The translations under genes were made by a program, and so were the position numbers. Shown here piece by piece: positions 35,123 through 43,925 of a stretch of 64,000 nucleotides of DNA (the first letter of the stretch is position 1; each line of letters starts with the position of its first letter). A model generated the notes under the pieces. It saw nothing but the letters and a program-made list of their open reading frames with translations. It was not told the origin of the DNA and did not search any database. The DNA lies in contig NZ_CP012382.1 of assembly GCF_001267885.1 (NCBI RefSeq), forward strand, positions 1,240,001 through 1,304,000. The letters are read 5' to 3'. This DNA is from Streptomyces ambofaciens ATCC 23877 (lineage in GTDB: Bacteria > Actinomycetota > Actinomycetes > Streptomycetales > Streptomycetaceae).

Positions 35123-35878
35123 TCAGCTCCGGCCCGCGACCTCGGCCGCGAAGACGTCGGGCCGGTCGAGCATCACGTTGTGTCCGGCCCCCGGCACGGT
35201 CACCACGCGCACGCCCGCGTCCTCCAGCGCCTGGCGGCCCGCCACTTCTCCGCTGAGTTCGCCCTGGAGGTACACCCGGTCGACCGGCAGCCCTTCGAGA
35301 AGGGCGCGCATCACGGGTTGCGATCCCCGGCGCAGCCCGACGGCGGAGCGGTGCAGGGCCCGGGGGTCGGCCAGCCGCATCGTCGCCGCCCACGGCGGTC
35401 CGACGTGCTCCAGTACGCGCGCGAAGCCGCGGTCGACGAAGTCGTCCTCCTCGTAGGCGGCGATGCCGCTGCTGCCCGCGGTCGGTGGCGGGCAGGCGTC
35501 GAGATTGGCCTCCGTGAGGACCAGGCGGGAGACCAGCTCGGGCCGCCGGTGGGCGAGGACGACGGCGACGGCGCCCCCCATGCTGTGGGCGATCAGCTCG
35601 GCTCCGGACAGTCCCGCCTCGTCCAGCGCGGCGGCCAGCGCGTCGGCGTGGTCGTCGAGGGTGTAGCCGAAGCGCTCGGGCCGGTCGCTGATGCCGTGAC
35701 CGGGCAGATCCACGAAGAGGCTGCGCCGTCCCGCCAGTTCCGGGCGCGCCGCGATGTGCGCGTGGTACACGGACGAGATCGAACCGAGACCGTGCACGTA
35801 CACCCGCGCGGGTTCCTCCCCCGGCGTCTCCGTCCAGCGGATGCGGCTTCCCTCGCCGTCGAACCGTGCCTCTCTCAT
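35123..35878 (-). CDS. Alpha/beta-fold hydrolase
   Basis: This 251-residue hydrolase has the oxyanion loop VYVHGLGSIS, SLFVDLPGHGISDRPERFGYTLDDHADALAA, the nucleophile elbow AHSMGGAVAV (serine near residue 98, with Ala in place of the usual Gly at the first position) and the catalytic histidine in PGAGHNVM. ATG 35878 follows GGGAGG by 5 bases; an 18-residue upstream extension lacks support. It is divergent from a PadR regulator, with a perfect palindrome between, so it is likely the PadR target. Substrate unknown. Confidence 0.92.
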   Translation of the reverse strand: MREARFDGEGSRIRWTETPGEEPARVYVHGLGSISSVYHAHIAARPELAGRRSLFVDLPGHGISDRPERFGYTLDDHADALAAALDEAGLSGAELIAHSMGGAVAVVLAHRRPELVSRLVLTEANLDACPPPTAGSSGIAAYEEDDFVDRGFARVLEHVGPPWAATMRLADPRALHRSAVGLRRGSQPVMRALLEGLPVDRVYLQGELSGEVAGRQALEDAGVRVVTVPGAGHNVMLDRPDVFAAEVAGRS

Positions 35879-35926
35879 TCCGTCCTCCCTCGATGGGCCG
35901 CAACTGTCGCCGCGCTCCCGAGGAGA

Positions 35927-35946
35927 ATACATCGGAACCGATGTAT
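35927..35946. promoter_or_regulatory. PadR-type operator
   Basis: ATACATCGG and CCGATGTAT form perfect 9-bp arms around two bases (35927-35946), fitting the ATGT/ACAT pattern known for PadR sites. A weaker half-repeat, ATCGG-ATGC-CCGAT, lies at 35961-35974. Likely -10 boxes for both divergent genes (TATTCT on minus at 35924-35929; TATAAG on plus just after 35942) overlap the arms. Confidence 0.75.
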
Positions 35947-36003
35947 AAGACGGACGGAGTATCGGATGCCCGATGTACAGCGGCCGTACGCGAGAATGCG
36001 AGC

Positions 36004-36528
36004 ATGCTGGAGCTCTCCATCCTCGGATTCCTGTACGACGCCCCCCTGCACGGCTACGAGCTGCGCAAACGCATCACCGCCCTGACCGGGCACGTCCGGC
36101 CCGTCGCCGAGAGCACGCTCTACCCCGCCATCAAACGCCTGGAAGCGGCGGGCCTCCTCGCGCGCGCCACGCAGCCCGGCGCCGTGGCGGCACCACGTCA
36201 CGTCCTGACCCTCACCGAGGAGGGACGGCAGGAGCTGCGCCGTCGGCTCGCGGAGCCCACGAAGCGTGACATCACCGACGAGAACCGCTGGTTCACGGTG
36301 CTCGCCTTCCTCCGGCACCTGGACGACGCCGGCGCCCAGGCCGCCGTGCTGCGCCGCCGGCTGGCCTTCCTGGAAGAGCCCGCGAGCTTCTTCTACGACG
36401 GCGACCGGCCGATGCGCGCCGAGGAACTCGACGACCCCTTCCGGCGTGGTGTTCTGACCATCGCCCGAGCCACGTCCCGGGCCGAACTCGGCTGGCTGCG
36501 CGAGACCATCGACTCACTCGACGGGTGA
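36004..36528 (+). CDS. PadR family transcriptional regulator
   Basis: This 174-residue winged-helix repressor of the PadR-s1/Vir-C type has the DNA-binding domain MLELSILGFLYDAPLHGYELRKRI...ESTLYPAIKRLEAAGLL (residues 1-55) and the wing PRHVLTLTEEGRQELRR. The C-terminal helical dimerisation region is shown by PASFFYDGDRPM. It is divergent from the alpha/beta hydrolase, with a strong palindrome upstream. No good Shine-Dalgarno precedes the ATG. Its last 15 bases overlap the convergent 3' end of the MpaB-type gene. Confidence 0.93.
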   Translation: MLELSILGFLYDAPLHGYELRKRITALTGHVRPVAESTLYPAIKRLEAAGLLARATQPGAVAAPRHVLTLTEEGRQELRRRLAEPTKRDITDENRWFTVLAFLRHLDDAGAQAAVLRRRLAFLEEPASFFYDGDRPMRAEELDDPFRRGVLTIARATSRAELGWLRETIDSLDG

Positions 36529-37410
36529 CGCGCCGATCTGCCGGACCGGGCAGCCCCGGACCCCGGGGGTGGGGCGAGTGCCCAGCTCCGCCAGCCGGTA
36601 GCCGTCCGGGTAGCCCTTGATCTCCCGGTTCTGCCGGGCGTGGTGCGGGGTACGCCTCGGGGGCATCAGGCGGACCGCGCGCCCGCGCAGACGCACCGCG
36701 CGGCGCACGATCGCGCGGCTGGCGGCGCTCGGCGGCGTGTACCGGAAGGCACGCAGGAGGGGCTCGTCGAGCAGGGCGAGGGTGCCGGTGCGCAGGAGCG
36801 GCGCGAGGGGACCGGGGTACCAGGAGGCCATGAGGTCGAGTGTGCCGTCGGCGACCCGGCGCGCCTCCTCGTCCCAGGCGAAGTGGGCCTCCTCGTAGGC
36901 GTCGAGGCAGGCCTCGAACTCCTCGTACGAGGTGGGAAGGTCCTTGATGCCCATGTGCCGCCCCAGCGTGCGGTAGTGGACGACGGAGGCGACGGTCTCG
37001 TGGCGCGACAGCCTGCGCCAGCCGTAGGCGTCGATCCAGCGTTTGGGCACCACCACGAAGGTGCACAGGACGTACCGCATGTCGTCGTTGGTGATGTCGT
37101 AGGCGCGGTGCATCTGGTTGATGCGCCGGATGGCCGTGCGGCCCTGCTCGCTGCCGAAGCCGTGCTCGACGACGGCGTCGAGCAGCAGCGCCGTGTCGTC
37201 GTACCGCTTCTGCGCCCGGTCCGTGAACTCCGTGGTCCGCGCCAGCAGTCGGCCGATGCTCGGAACGGCGTAGGTGCGGTACAGCGCCAGCTCGAGAGCA
37301 CGGGCGAAGTCCCACGGGAACTCGTAGGCCGAGGCCAGCCGATAGATCTCCGAGGCCTCCTCGTAAGGGTCCATCCGCCGGATCTGCCGCAGCCGCTCGA
37401 AGCGCTTCAC
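36514..37410 (-). CDS. MpaB/DUF2236-type oxygenase
   Basis: This 298-residue all-helical protein belongs to the ER-bound oxygenase MpaB/DUF2236 family, related to latex-clearing b-type haem oxygenases. Typical family segments are YRLASAYEFPWDFARALELAL, QMHRAYDITNDDMRYVLCTFVVVPKRWIDAYGWRRLS (which includes likely haem-contact residues) and HETVASVVHYRTLGRHMGI. The GTG at 37410 is preceded by GGAGGGG and GAGGA; the in-frame extension to 37476 is less likely. It overlaps the convergent padR gene by 15 bases. The substrate is unknown. Confidence 0.88.
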   Translation of the reverse strand: MKRFERLRQIRRMDPYEEASEIYRLASAYEFPWDFARALELALYRTYAVPSIGRLLARTTEFTDRAQKRYDDTALLLDAVVEHGFGSEQGRTAIRRINQMHRAYDITNDDMRYVLCTFVVVPKRWIDAYGWRRLSRHETVASVVHYRTLGRHMGIKDLPTSYEEFEACLDAYEEAHFAWDEEARRVADGTLDLMASWYPGPLAPLLRTGTLALLDEPLLRAFRYTPPSAASRAIVRRAVRLRGRAVRLMPPRRTPHHARQNREIKGYPDGYRLAELGTRPTPGVRGCPVRQIGASPVE

Positions 37411-37464
37411 AGTCCTCGTCCCCTCCTGCCGTAGGAGGTTCAACTCTACGTCGATGGGGAGGAG

Positions 37465-37806
37465 ATGGACGGTCACCGGTCACGGCACTCGGCAGGGGAG
37501 GTGGTCCGCTTGTTCGGCAGGATCCGCGGGACCTGGGGCAGATCTCGCGCCGCCCGGCGCGCTGAGAGGAAGGACGGAGGGGAGCCGCGTGCACACAATC
37601 TCTTCGAGGCTGCCGCCGCCTACGTCTCGGCATCCGCGGAGGACGACCAGGAGGGCATCGACGAGGCGGCGGGCTGGGTGTCGCCGGAGGCCCTGTCGTT
37701 CGGGGTGAACGAGCTGGCCTGCCGGGCCGTGATCGCGCTCGCGCGGGAGCGCGGCGAGTCGCCGAGGGACGTGGCCCGGGCCCTTCTGGGGCTGCCCGCG
37801 ACCTGA
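37465..37806 (+). CDS. Small protein of unknown function
   Basis: I do not recognise this 113-residue protein. The first ~45 residues are basic (RSRAARRAERKDG), and the remainder is predicted helical (AHNLFEAAAAYVS, SFGVNELACRAVIALARERGESPRDVARALLGL). It has one cysteine, no signal peptide and no membrane segment. The start is uncertain: ATG 37465 sits right after GGGGAGG, and an in-frame GTG at 37501 follows GGGGAG directly. Codon use is typical, supporting a real gene. It is divergent from the MpaB gene. Confidence 0.65.
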   Translation: MDGHRSRHSAGEVVRLFGRIRGTWGRSRAARRAERKDGGEPRAHNLFEAAAAYVSASAEDDQEGIDEAAGWVSPEALSFGVNELACRAVIALARERGESPRDVARALLGLPAT

Positions 37807-37945
37807 CCCGACCGTCCGGGACAGGTGGTCGATTCGCCCCCGTCCAGCCGGAAAGCTGCAGCTCGGGTGCGTCTGGGAGTCGTGACAAGGGCTTCCCGGT
37901 CGCACTAGGGTGCGCGCCATTGGACCAACCGATGGGGAGGCTGGG

Positions 37946-38956
37946 ATGGCCGGGACGGACGAGGACACCGTCGCCGCCGCGGAGGATGCGCTCTACGTGC
38001 TCACGGCGGTGCTGCTGACGCCGGCGAAGTTTCCGAGTGTGCTGGGCGACGACTACGTGGAGGCGTGTGCGGCGCTCGGTCTCCCCCCACTGGCCGACGG
38101 CTACGGCCTGGTGCTCGGCCAGGACGGTGACGGTGCCCGGTGGACCGTGGTCATCGACGATGCGTCGCTGGTCGCCGTGGCCGTAGCGTCCTGGGACTGC
38201 GGGATGGAGTACGACCTGTCGCCGGACGAGCGTACGGTCGTCACCGCGCTGCCCGGCTGGCCCCTCGCGGTCGCCGTGGCGGCCCCCGGCGTGCCCGCGC
38301 CGCACGATCCCGGCCCCGAGTCCGCCGACCAGCCCGCGCTGACACCGCCGGACACGGCCGTGTGGGGGCCCGCGCAGCGACGTCTGGGGGCCGACGAGAT
38401 CGCTTCGCAGTGGGCCCGGTGGCGGGAGCAGATCGACGACGCGGACTTTCCCGCGCCGGACGGCGGGCCCGGCGCGGGCAACGGCGCCCCGGAGAACGGC
38501 GCCGACAGGGGCCGGGCCTCCGTCGCCGGCGAAGGGCCGCCGGCCGGCGCCGCGGACCAGGCCGACGCCGCGGACGGAGCCGGCGGCACCGACCGAGCCG
38601 GCGACGCGGGCCAGGCCGGCACCACGGATCGAGCCGGCACCTCGGACCAGGGCGATGCCGCGGGTCGGGACGATGCCGGGCTCCCCGGGCACAGCGGTGT
38701 CCGGCGCGTGCTCGCGGAGGCCCGCGCCTACATCGACACGCCCCCGCCCCTGGGCCGGGTCCGTTCGTCGTTCGCGACGGGGGACGCGCGGACGCTGCGG
38801 GCGGACGGTCCCGGCTGGTCGCTCGTCGCCCGAACCGACGACATCGCCTTCATCCTGCTCGACGAGGAACCCGGCGAGGTTCTGCCGGTGGGACGGGGGC
38901 CGTCGCTGCCCGGGCTCCTGGAAGCCCTCGACGAAATGGCGGTACGGCCGAGCTGA
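37946..38956 (+). CDS. Unknown two-domain protein with Ala/Asp/Gly-rich linker
   Basis: This 336-residue cytoplasmic protein has no function I can name. An N-terminal domain (about 1-120) and a short C-terminal domain (about 250-336, GPGWSLVARTDDIAFILLDEEPGEVLPVGR) flank a ~85-residue low-complexity linker of AD/AG repeats (DQADAADGAGGTDRAGDAG-like). The two ends show a similar pattern of alternating beta strands with a small acidic loop, suggesting related folds. ATG 37946 follows GGGGAGG by 5 bases, so the gene call is firm. Confidence 0.75.
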   Translation: MAGTDEDTVAAAEDALYVLTAVLLTPAKFPSVLGDDYVEACAALGLPPLADGYGLVLGQDGDGARWTVVIDDASLVAVAVASWDCGMEYDLSPDERTVVTALPGWPLAVAVAAPGVPAPHDPGPESADQPALTPPDTAVWGPAQRRLGADEIASQWARWREQIDDADFPAPDGGPGAGNGAPENGADRGRASVAGEGPPAGAADQADAADGAGGTDRAGDAGQAGTTDRAGTSDQGDAAGRDDAGLPGHSGVRRVLAEARAYIDTPPPLGRVRSSFATGDARTLRADGPGWSLVARTDDIAFILLDEEPGEVLPVGRGPSLPGLLEALDEMAVRPS

Positions 38957-38970
38957 CCGGGTACCGGAGA

Positions 38971-39000
38971 GCCCGGCAAAGCCGAAGGGCTGCGCCGGGC
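38971..39000. terminator. Possible stem-loop terminator
   Basis: GCCCGGC (38971-38977) and GCCGGGC (38994-39000) pair around a 16-base loop just downstream of the unknown-protein gene. An alternative pairing, GCCGAAG with CTTCGGC a little further on, competes with it. Only a weak candidate. Confidence 0.4.
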
Positions 39001-39118
39001 CGTCTTCGGCCTCCATGCCCGGCCCTTCCCTCATGTGGTTCCAGCACATGGATACGGCCGCGGCGGGCCCGCACGATGGGGCACCCCTGAGCCCCTCCCG
39101 TCGCGCCTGGAGTCCCTG

Positions 39119-40513
39119 ATGCGTCTGCCCCGTGGTGTCCCGTTCCTCGCCGCCGTCCTCACGGCGGTCACGCTCATCGGGCCGGCCCCCGCGGCCGCGA
39201 CGGCCGCCGAAGGGGGACACTGCTCCCGCCAGGACCGTGTGCGGGTGCCGGGCGCGGCCCTCCAGCGCAGCGCCTGTCTGGACGATCTCACCACCACCGG
39301 GCTCGCGGGCACCCCCTACACCGACATGGCCGACCAGGCCGGGCTGACGGCCCTCGGCACCCGGGCTCCGTCCGGTGTTCCCGGCGTCCAGGTCGACGGC
39401 TACTTCCCGGACTCCTCCCGCTTCAACGCCACACACGGCTGGCGGCACGACGCGCAGTTCGTGATCCGGCTGCCGGACCACTGGAACGGCGGCCTCGTCG
39501 TCACGGGCGCGCCGGGCACGCGCAAGCAGTACGCCACGGACAAGGCGATCTCCGACCGCGTCCTCGCGCAGGGATACGCGTACGCCGCGACCGACAAGGG
39601 CAACAGCGGTGCGGACTTCTACCGGGACGGCACACGGCCCGGAGACGCGGTCGCCGAGTGGAACACGCGCACCACGCAGCTCACCCGTGCCGCCCGGCGG
39701 GTGGTCGCCCAACGCTACGGACACGCACCGCGTCGCACGTACGTCACCGGCATCTCCAACGGCGGCTACCTCACCCGCTGGCAACTGGAGAACCACCCGG
39801 AGCTGTACGACGGCGGCGTGGACTGGGAGGGGGCGCTGTGGACCGCGGACGGCCCCAGCCTGCTCACGTCCCTGCCGGTGACGGTGGCCCGGATGTTCGG
39901 CGAAGCGCGGGAGGAGGACCTGTACACGGCGGGCTTCGCACGCGGCTCCGCGTTCCTGTGGCCGTACCACGAGAAGGCCTACTGGGGACTGACCCAGAAG
40001 ATCTACCGCGCCGAGTTCGACCCGGGCTACGACCCGCGCTGCCCGGGGCCGACCGCCGGGTCCGCGCCGGAGGAGATCCTGGCGCCGTGCCCTTCCGACT
40101 CGGCGTACGACTACACGGCACGTCCCGCCTCCGTCCACCGCGCGGTGGCTCGGGTCGCCCTGACCGGACGCGTCACGAAGCCCCTGATCACCCTGCACGG
40201 CGATCTCGACGCGCTACTGCCCAAGGCCACCGACTCCGACGTGTACGCCCGCATGATCGACGCGAGCGGGCGTGGGACCTTGCACCGCTACTACACGATC
40301 CAGGGCGGCACCCACGTCGACGGGCTGTACGACACCCACCCCGACAAGCTGCGACCGATCCTGCCCTGCTTCCGGTCGGCGTTCGACGCGCTGACGGCGT
40401 GGGTGGAGCGGGGCACCCCGCCGCCCGCGGACCACACGGTCGGCATGCCCGCGGACGGCGACGTGGTCGACTCCTGCCCTCTGGAGGAGCCGGCCGCGGG
40501 GCGGCGGCGCTAG
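39119..40513 (+). CDS. Secreted alpha/beta hydrolase (tannase / 3HB-oligomer hydrolase-like)
   Basis: This 464-residue exported enzyme has a signal peptide (LPRGVPFLAAVLTAVTLIGPAPAAA). The catalytic serine is in TYVTGISNGGYL (GxSxGG type, about residue 219). The C-terminal region LITLHGDLDALLPK supplies a probable catalytic aspartate, and YYTIQGGTHVDGLYD the histidine. Large family relatives include extracellular 3-hydroxybutyrate-oligomer hydrolases and tannase/feruloyl-esterase-like proteins; I cannot separate these from sequence. Six or more cysteines (CSRQ, SACL, RCPG, APCP, PCFR, SCPL) suggest disulfides in the exported protein. ATG 39119 was chosen because the signal peptide starts there. 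Confidence 0.83.
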   Translation: MRLPRGVPFLAAVLTAVTLIGPAPAAATAAEGGHCSRQDRVRVPGAALQRSACLDDLTTTGLAGTPYTDMADQAGLTALGTRAPSGVPGVQVDGYFPDSSRFNATHGWRHDAQFVIRLPDHWNGGLVVTGAPGTRKQYATDKAISDRVLAQGYAYAATDKGNSGADFYRDGTRPGDAVAEWNTRTTQLTRAARRVVAQRYGHAPRRTYVTGISNGGYLTRWQLENHPELYDGGVDWEGALWTADGPSLLTSLPVTVARMFGEAREEDLYTAGFARGSAFLWPYHEKAYWGLTQKIYRAEFDPGYDPRCPGPTAGSAPEEILAPCPSDSAYDYTARPASVHRAVARVALTGRVTKPLITLHGDLDALLPKATDSDVYARMIDASGRGTLHRYYTIQGGTHVDGLYDTHPDKLRPILPCFRSAFDALTAWVERGTPPPADHTVGMPADGDVVDSCPLEEPAAGRRR

Positions 40514-40517
40514 CGCC

Positions 40518-40700
40518 TCATCGGCCTATCTCCTTGCGCGTCGCACGGCGCAGCCTGCGCCGCTGCGAGGGGTCCAGGGTGAGGTACGCGGCGGCCGGAA
40601 CTCCCAGAACGATCAGCAGGGCGGCCCACCAGGGCAGCCAGATCAGCAGGATGAGCCCGACCGCCACACCGCCTGCCGCAACCTTGGCGTTCTTCGACAT
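40518..40700 (-). CDS. Small membrane protein, 60 residues
   Basis: The protein begins MSKNAKVAAGGVAVG and has two closely spaced hydrophobic stretches (VAAGGVAVGLILLIWLPWW and ALLIVLGVPAAAYLTL) that form a hairpin or a single long segment, then a very basic tail (PSQRRRLRRATRKEIGR) that should face the cytoplasm. AAGGAGG lies 7 bases before the ATG at 40700, which makes this short gene convincing. Function unknown. Its stop is 5 bases from that of the convergent hydrolase gene. Confidence 0.8.
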   Translation of the reverse strand: MSKNAKVAAGGVAVGLILLIWLPWWAALLIVLGVPAAAYLTLDPSQRRRLRRATRKEIGR

Positions 40701-40994
40701 GATGTCGCCTCCTTCGCGGCCACTGCCGCTCTCTGTCCTGAAAACGGGCCCGGGCTCCCGGCAGTTCCGTACGGCGCCCCTGAGACGTCCCTGAGACCGG
40801 ACCCCTACGCGACCCTGAGAACCCGTCGGTGTGCCCGCCACCACCGCGTCACCGTCCGGTCGGCGACGACGGGGCGACGGTGACGGGGTGGCCTCGGGGC
40901 CCTCACCCGGGCACGTCGTCCGAGATGTCGTCCGGAGCAGCCACTCTCCTCCTCGAAAGTGTCCCAGGCCACACCCGAGGCGCATCCCACAGCC

Positions 40995-43925
40995 ATGGAA
41001 AGCATGTATGCTCTGCGATCGCGCCTCCGACTAGTCAAATTTGAGGAATACATCATCGCTGCACGGACCGCTCCCCCGGTTGCACCCTCCGCGTTCTCCG
41101 CACTCGCCCACTGCTGTGCCGTCTTCCTGCCCGGTGACCCCGCCCGCACCGGCAGCGTCGCCTTCTGGCTTCCCGACACCGAGGATCCCCCGGCCGTCGC
41201 TCCGGATCTGCCCACGGAACGGCTGACGGTCGTGCTGCCCGACGGTGACGGTGTGCGTCCGGTGAGCGTGTCGGCGGTCCTGCTGCCGGTGCGGTCGGCC
41301 CTGCCGGTCCTCACGCGCGCGCGTGTCCGCGCGGACGGCCATCGGGCGACGGAGTTCTGGGGCGCGGTCGCCGTGGAGGCACTCCACCTCGTGGCGCGCG
41401 GGCTCCTGCTGCCCGGTCTGTCCGCGACCGATCACGAGGCCTGGCGCACGGGCCCGCTGCGCGGCGACGACGCCGAGCGGATCCGGCATCTGGCGGCCGC
41501 CATGCCGCCCGAGGCGCACGCGGTACCGATCGACGGCGTCGAACCCCTGCGGCTTCTGGACCCGGAGACGCTGGTGCGCGCCTTCCTGGACGCCGTCGCC
41601 GACACCGTGCCCCGCTCCCCCGCCGCCGAGCTGGTGACGGCCGGCCCCGCCTACGCCTCGCGGGAGCCCCGGCGGATGCCCGAACTGCGCGAGTGGGCCG
41701 CCGACGTCGCCGCGGGACACGACGCGGGCGTACGCCTGTCACTGCGTGTCGAGGTGCGGGGGCTGTCGGCCTCGGCGCCCCAGGGGGCTCGGCCGACGTT
41801 CCGGGCCGTGCCCCAGGTGCACAGCGTGAGCGATCCGGCGCTCGTCGCGGACACCGCCGAGGTGTGGGCCGGGACCGTGGGCGCCGCGTTCGGCACCCGC
41901 GCGCGGCTGGACGCCCTGCTCGCGCTGCGCCGTGCCGCCCGGGCCTGGCCCGCGCTCACGCCGCTGCTGTCGGCCGCCGTGCCGGACGCGGTCGAACTCG
42001 CCGACGAGGAGGTCACGGAGCTCCTCGGGACCGGGACCCGGGCGCTCGCCGGCGCGGGGGTCGACGTGCACTGGCCGAGGGACCTGGCTCGTGACCTGAC
42101 CACCCAGGCGGAGATCGGGCCGCCCGAGGACGCGTCGGCACCGCGCACGGCCTCGTCCGACGCCGGCCCGTCGTTCCTGTCCGCCGACGCGCTGCTCGCC
42201 TTCGACTGGTCGTTCGCCCTGGGCGGCCAACGGCTCACCCGCGAGGAGCTGGAGCTGCTCGCGGAGGCCAACCGCCCTCTGGTGCGCCTGCGCGACCAGT
42301 GGGTCCTCGTCGCCCCGGAGGAGGCGCTCCGCGCCCGTAGCCGCCAGGAGCACAAGGTCACGCCCGTCGACGCGCTCGCCGCGGCCCTCACGGGCTCGAC
42401 GGAGTTCGACGGACGCCGCGTCGAGGTGCGCCCCACGGGATGGCTGGCCGACCTGCGGGAGCGGCTCGCCGATCCCGAGGGGCAGGACGCCGTGGCCCAG
42501 CCCGCGGCGCTCGACGCCACGCTGCGCGACTACCAGCGACGGGGCCTGAACTGGCTGGTCCGCATGACGTCGTTGGGTCTGGGCTGCTGTCTCGCCGACG
42601 ACATGGGTCTCGGCAAGACCATCACGCTGATCGCGCTGCACCTGCACCGACAGACCGACCCGGCCGCCGCCGGACCCACCCTAGTGGTCTGCCCGACCTC
42701 CCTCATGGGCAACTGGCAGCGGGAGATCGAGCGGTTCGCGCCCGGCACGCCCGTGCGCCGGTTCCACGGTGCACGACGTGACCTGGCGGGCCTCCCGGAC
42801 GGCGCGTTCGTGCTCACCACCTACGGCACCATGCGTCTGGACGCCGAACGGCTGGCCGCCGTGGGGTGGGGCATGGTCGTGGCGGACGAGGCACAACACG
42901 TGAAGAACCCGTACTCGGAGACCGCGCGGCAGCTGCGTTCCCTCGGCGCACGCGCACGTGTGGCGCTCACCGGCACCCCGGTGGAGAACAACCTCTCGGA
43001 ACTGTGGGCGATCCTCGACTGGGCCACCCCGGGTCTGCTGGGGCGGCTCGGTACGTTCCGCAAGCAGTACGCACAAGCCGTCGAGGGGGGCCGGGACCCG
43101 GCGGCTGCGGAGCGGCTGGCGCGCCTGGTCCGGCCGTTCCTCCTGCGCCGACGCAAGTCGGACCCGGGGATCGCACCGGAGCTGCCGCCCAAGACGGAGA
43201 CCGACCACCCGGTGTCGCTGACCGCGGAGCAGACGGGTCTGTACGAGGCGGTGGTGCGCGAGGCACTCGCGGAGATCGCCGGGGCCGACAGCATGGCGCG
43301 ACGCGGCATGATCGTGAAACTGCTGACGAGCCTCAAGCAGATCTGCAATCACCCGGCCCAGTTCCTCAAGGAGGACCGGCCGCGGATCACCGGCCGCTCG
43401 GGAAAACTGGAGCTGCTGGACGAGTTGCTCGACACGATCCTCGCCGAGGAGTCGAGTGTGCTGGTCTTCACGCAGTACGTGCAGATGGCACGCCTCCTCG
43501 AACGACACCTAACCGCCCGCGGCGTGTCGTCGCTGTTCCTGCACGGCGGAACGTCCGTCACGGCACGGGAGTCGCTCGTGCGGCGTTTCCAGGACGGTGA
43601 GGTCCCCGTGTTCCTGCTGTCGCTGAAGGCGGCGGGCACCGGACTGAACCTCACCCGCGCGGAGCACGTCGTGCACTTCGACCGCTGGTGGAATCCGGCC
43701 GTCGAGGCGCAGGCCACCGACCGTGCCTACCGCATCGGCCAGACCCGCCCCGTGCAGGTGCACCGGCTCGTCGCCGAGGGGACCGTCGAGGACCGCATCG
43801 CCGCCCTGCTGCACCGCAAGCGGAAACTGGCCGACGCCGTGCTGGGAGCGGGCGAGGCGGCGCTCACGGAGCTGACGGACACGGAACTCGCCGACCTGGT
43901 CGAGCTGCGAGGGGGTACGCGATGA
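40995..43925 (+). CDS. SNF2-family helicase
   Basis: This SWI2/SNF2-type ATPase has about 976 residues. The N-terminal ~480 residues are a bacterial SNF2-associated region. The ATPase core has motif I DDMGLGKTITLIALH, motif Ia VVCPTSLMGNWQREIERFAP, motif II VVADEAQHVKNP (DEAQ box) and motif III ALTGTPVENNLSELWAI. The C-terminal lobe has SVLVFTQYVQMARLLERHL, LSLKAAGTGLNLT and motif VI ATDRAYRIGQTRPVQVHRL. Such proteins translocate on DNA and remodel bound protein. The start is unclear: ATG 40995 is used, GTG 40959 and ATG 41004 are alternatives, and none has a good ribosome site. It overlaps the SWIM gene by 4 bases. Confidence 0.92.
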   Translation: MESMYALRSRLRLVKFEEYIIAARTAPPVAPSAFSALAHCCAVFLPGDPARTGSVAFWLPDTEDPPAVAPDLPTERLTVVLPDGDGVRPVSVSAVLLPVRSALPVLTRARVRADGHRATEFWGAVAVEALHLVARGLLLPGLSATDHEAWRTGPLRGDDAERIRHLAAAMPPEAHAVPIDGVEPLRLLDPETLVRAFLDAVADTVPRSPAAELVTAGPAYASREPRRMPELREWAADVAAGHDAGVRLSLRVEVRGLSASAPQGARPTFRAVPQVHSVSDPALVADTAEVWAGTVGAAFGTRARLDALLALRRAARAWPALTPLLSAAVPDAVELADEEVTELLGTGTRALAGAGVDVHWPRDLARDLTTQAEIGPPEDASAPRTASSDAGPSFLSADALLAFDWSFALGGQRLTREELELLAEANRPLVRLRDQWVLVAPEEALRARSRQEHKVTPVDALAAALTGSTEFDGRRVEVRPTGWLADLRERLADPEGQDAVAQPAALDATLRDYQRRGLNWLVRMTSLGLGCCLADDMGLGKTITLIALHLHRQTDPAAAGPTLVVCPTSLMGNWQREIERFAPGTPVRRFHGARRDLAGLPDGAFVLTTYGTMRLDAERLAAVGWGMVVADEAQHVKNPYSETARQLRSLGARARVALTGTPVENNLSELWAILDWATPGLLGRLGTFRKQYAQAVEGGRDPAAAERLARLVRPFLLRRRKSDPGIAPELPPKTETDHPVSLTAEQTGLYEAVVREALAEIAGADSMARRGMIVKLLTSLKQICNHPAQFLKEDRPRITGRSGKLELLDELLDTILAEESSVLVFTQYVQMARLLERHLTARGVSSLFLHGGTSVTARESLVRRFQDGEVPVFLLSLKAAGTGLNLTRAEHVVHFDRWWNPAVEAQATDRAYRIGQTRPVQVHRLVAEGTVEDRIAALLHRKRKLADAVLGAGEAALTELTDTELADLVELRGGTR

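Noticed and set aside
40959..40994. GTG 40959 as the start of the SNF2 gene
   Set aside because: The extra residues (SQATPEAHPTA) show no family similarity and no ribosome site precedes it. ATG 40995 is only slightly better, so the start remains open.
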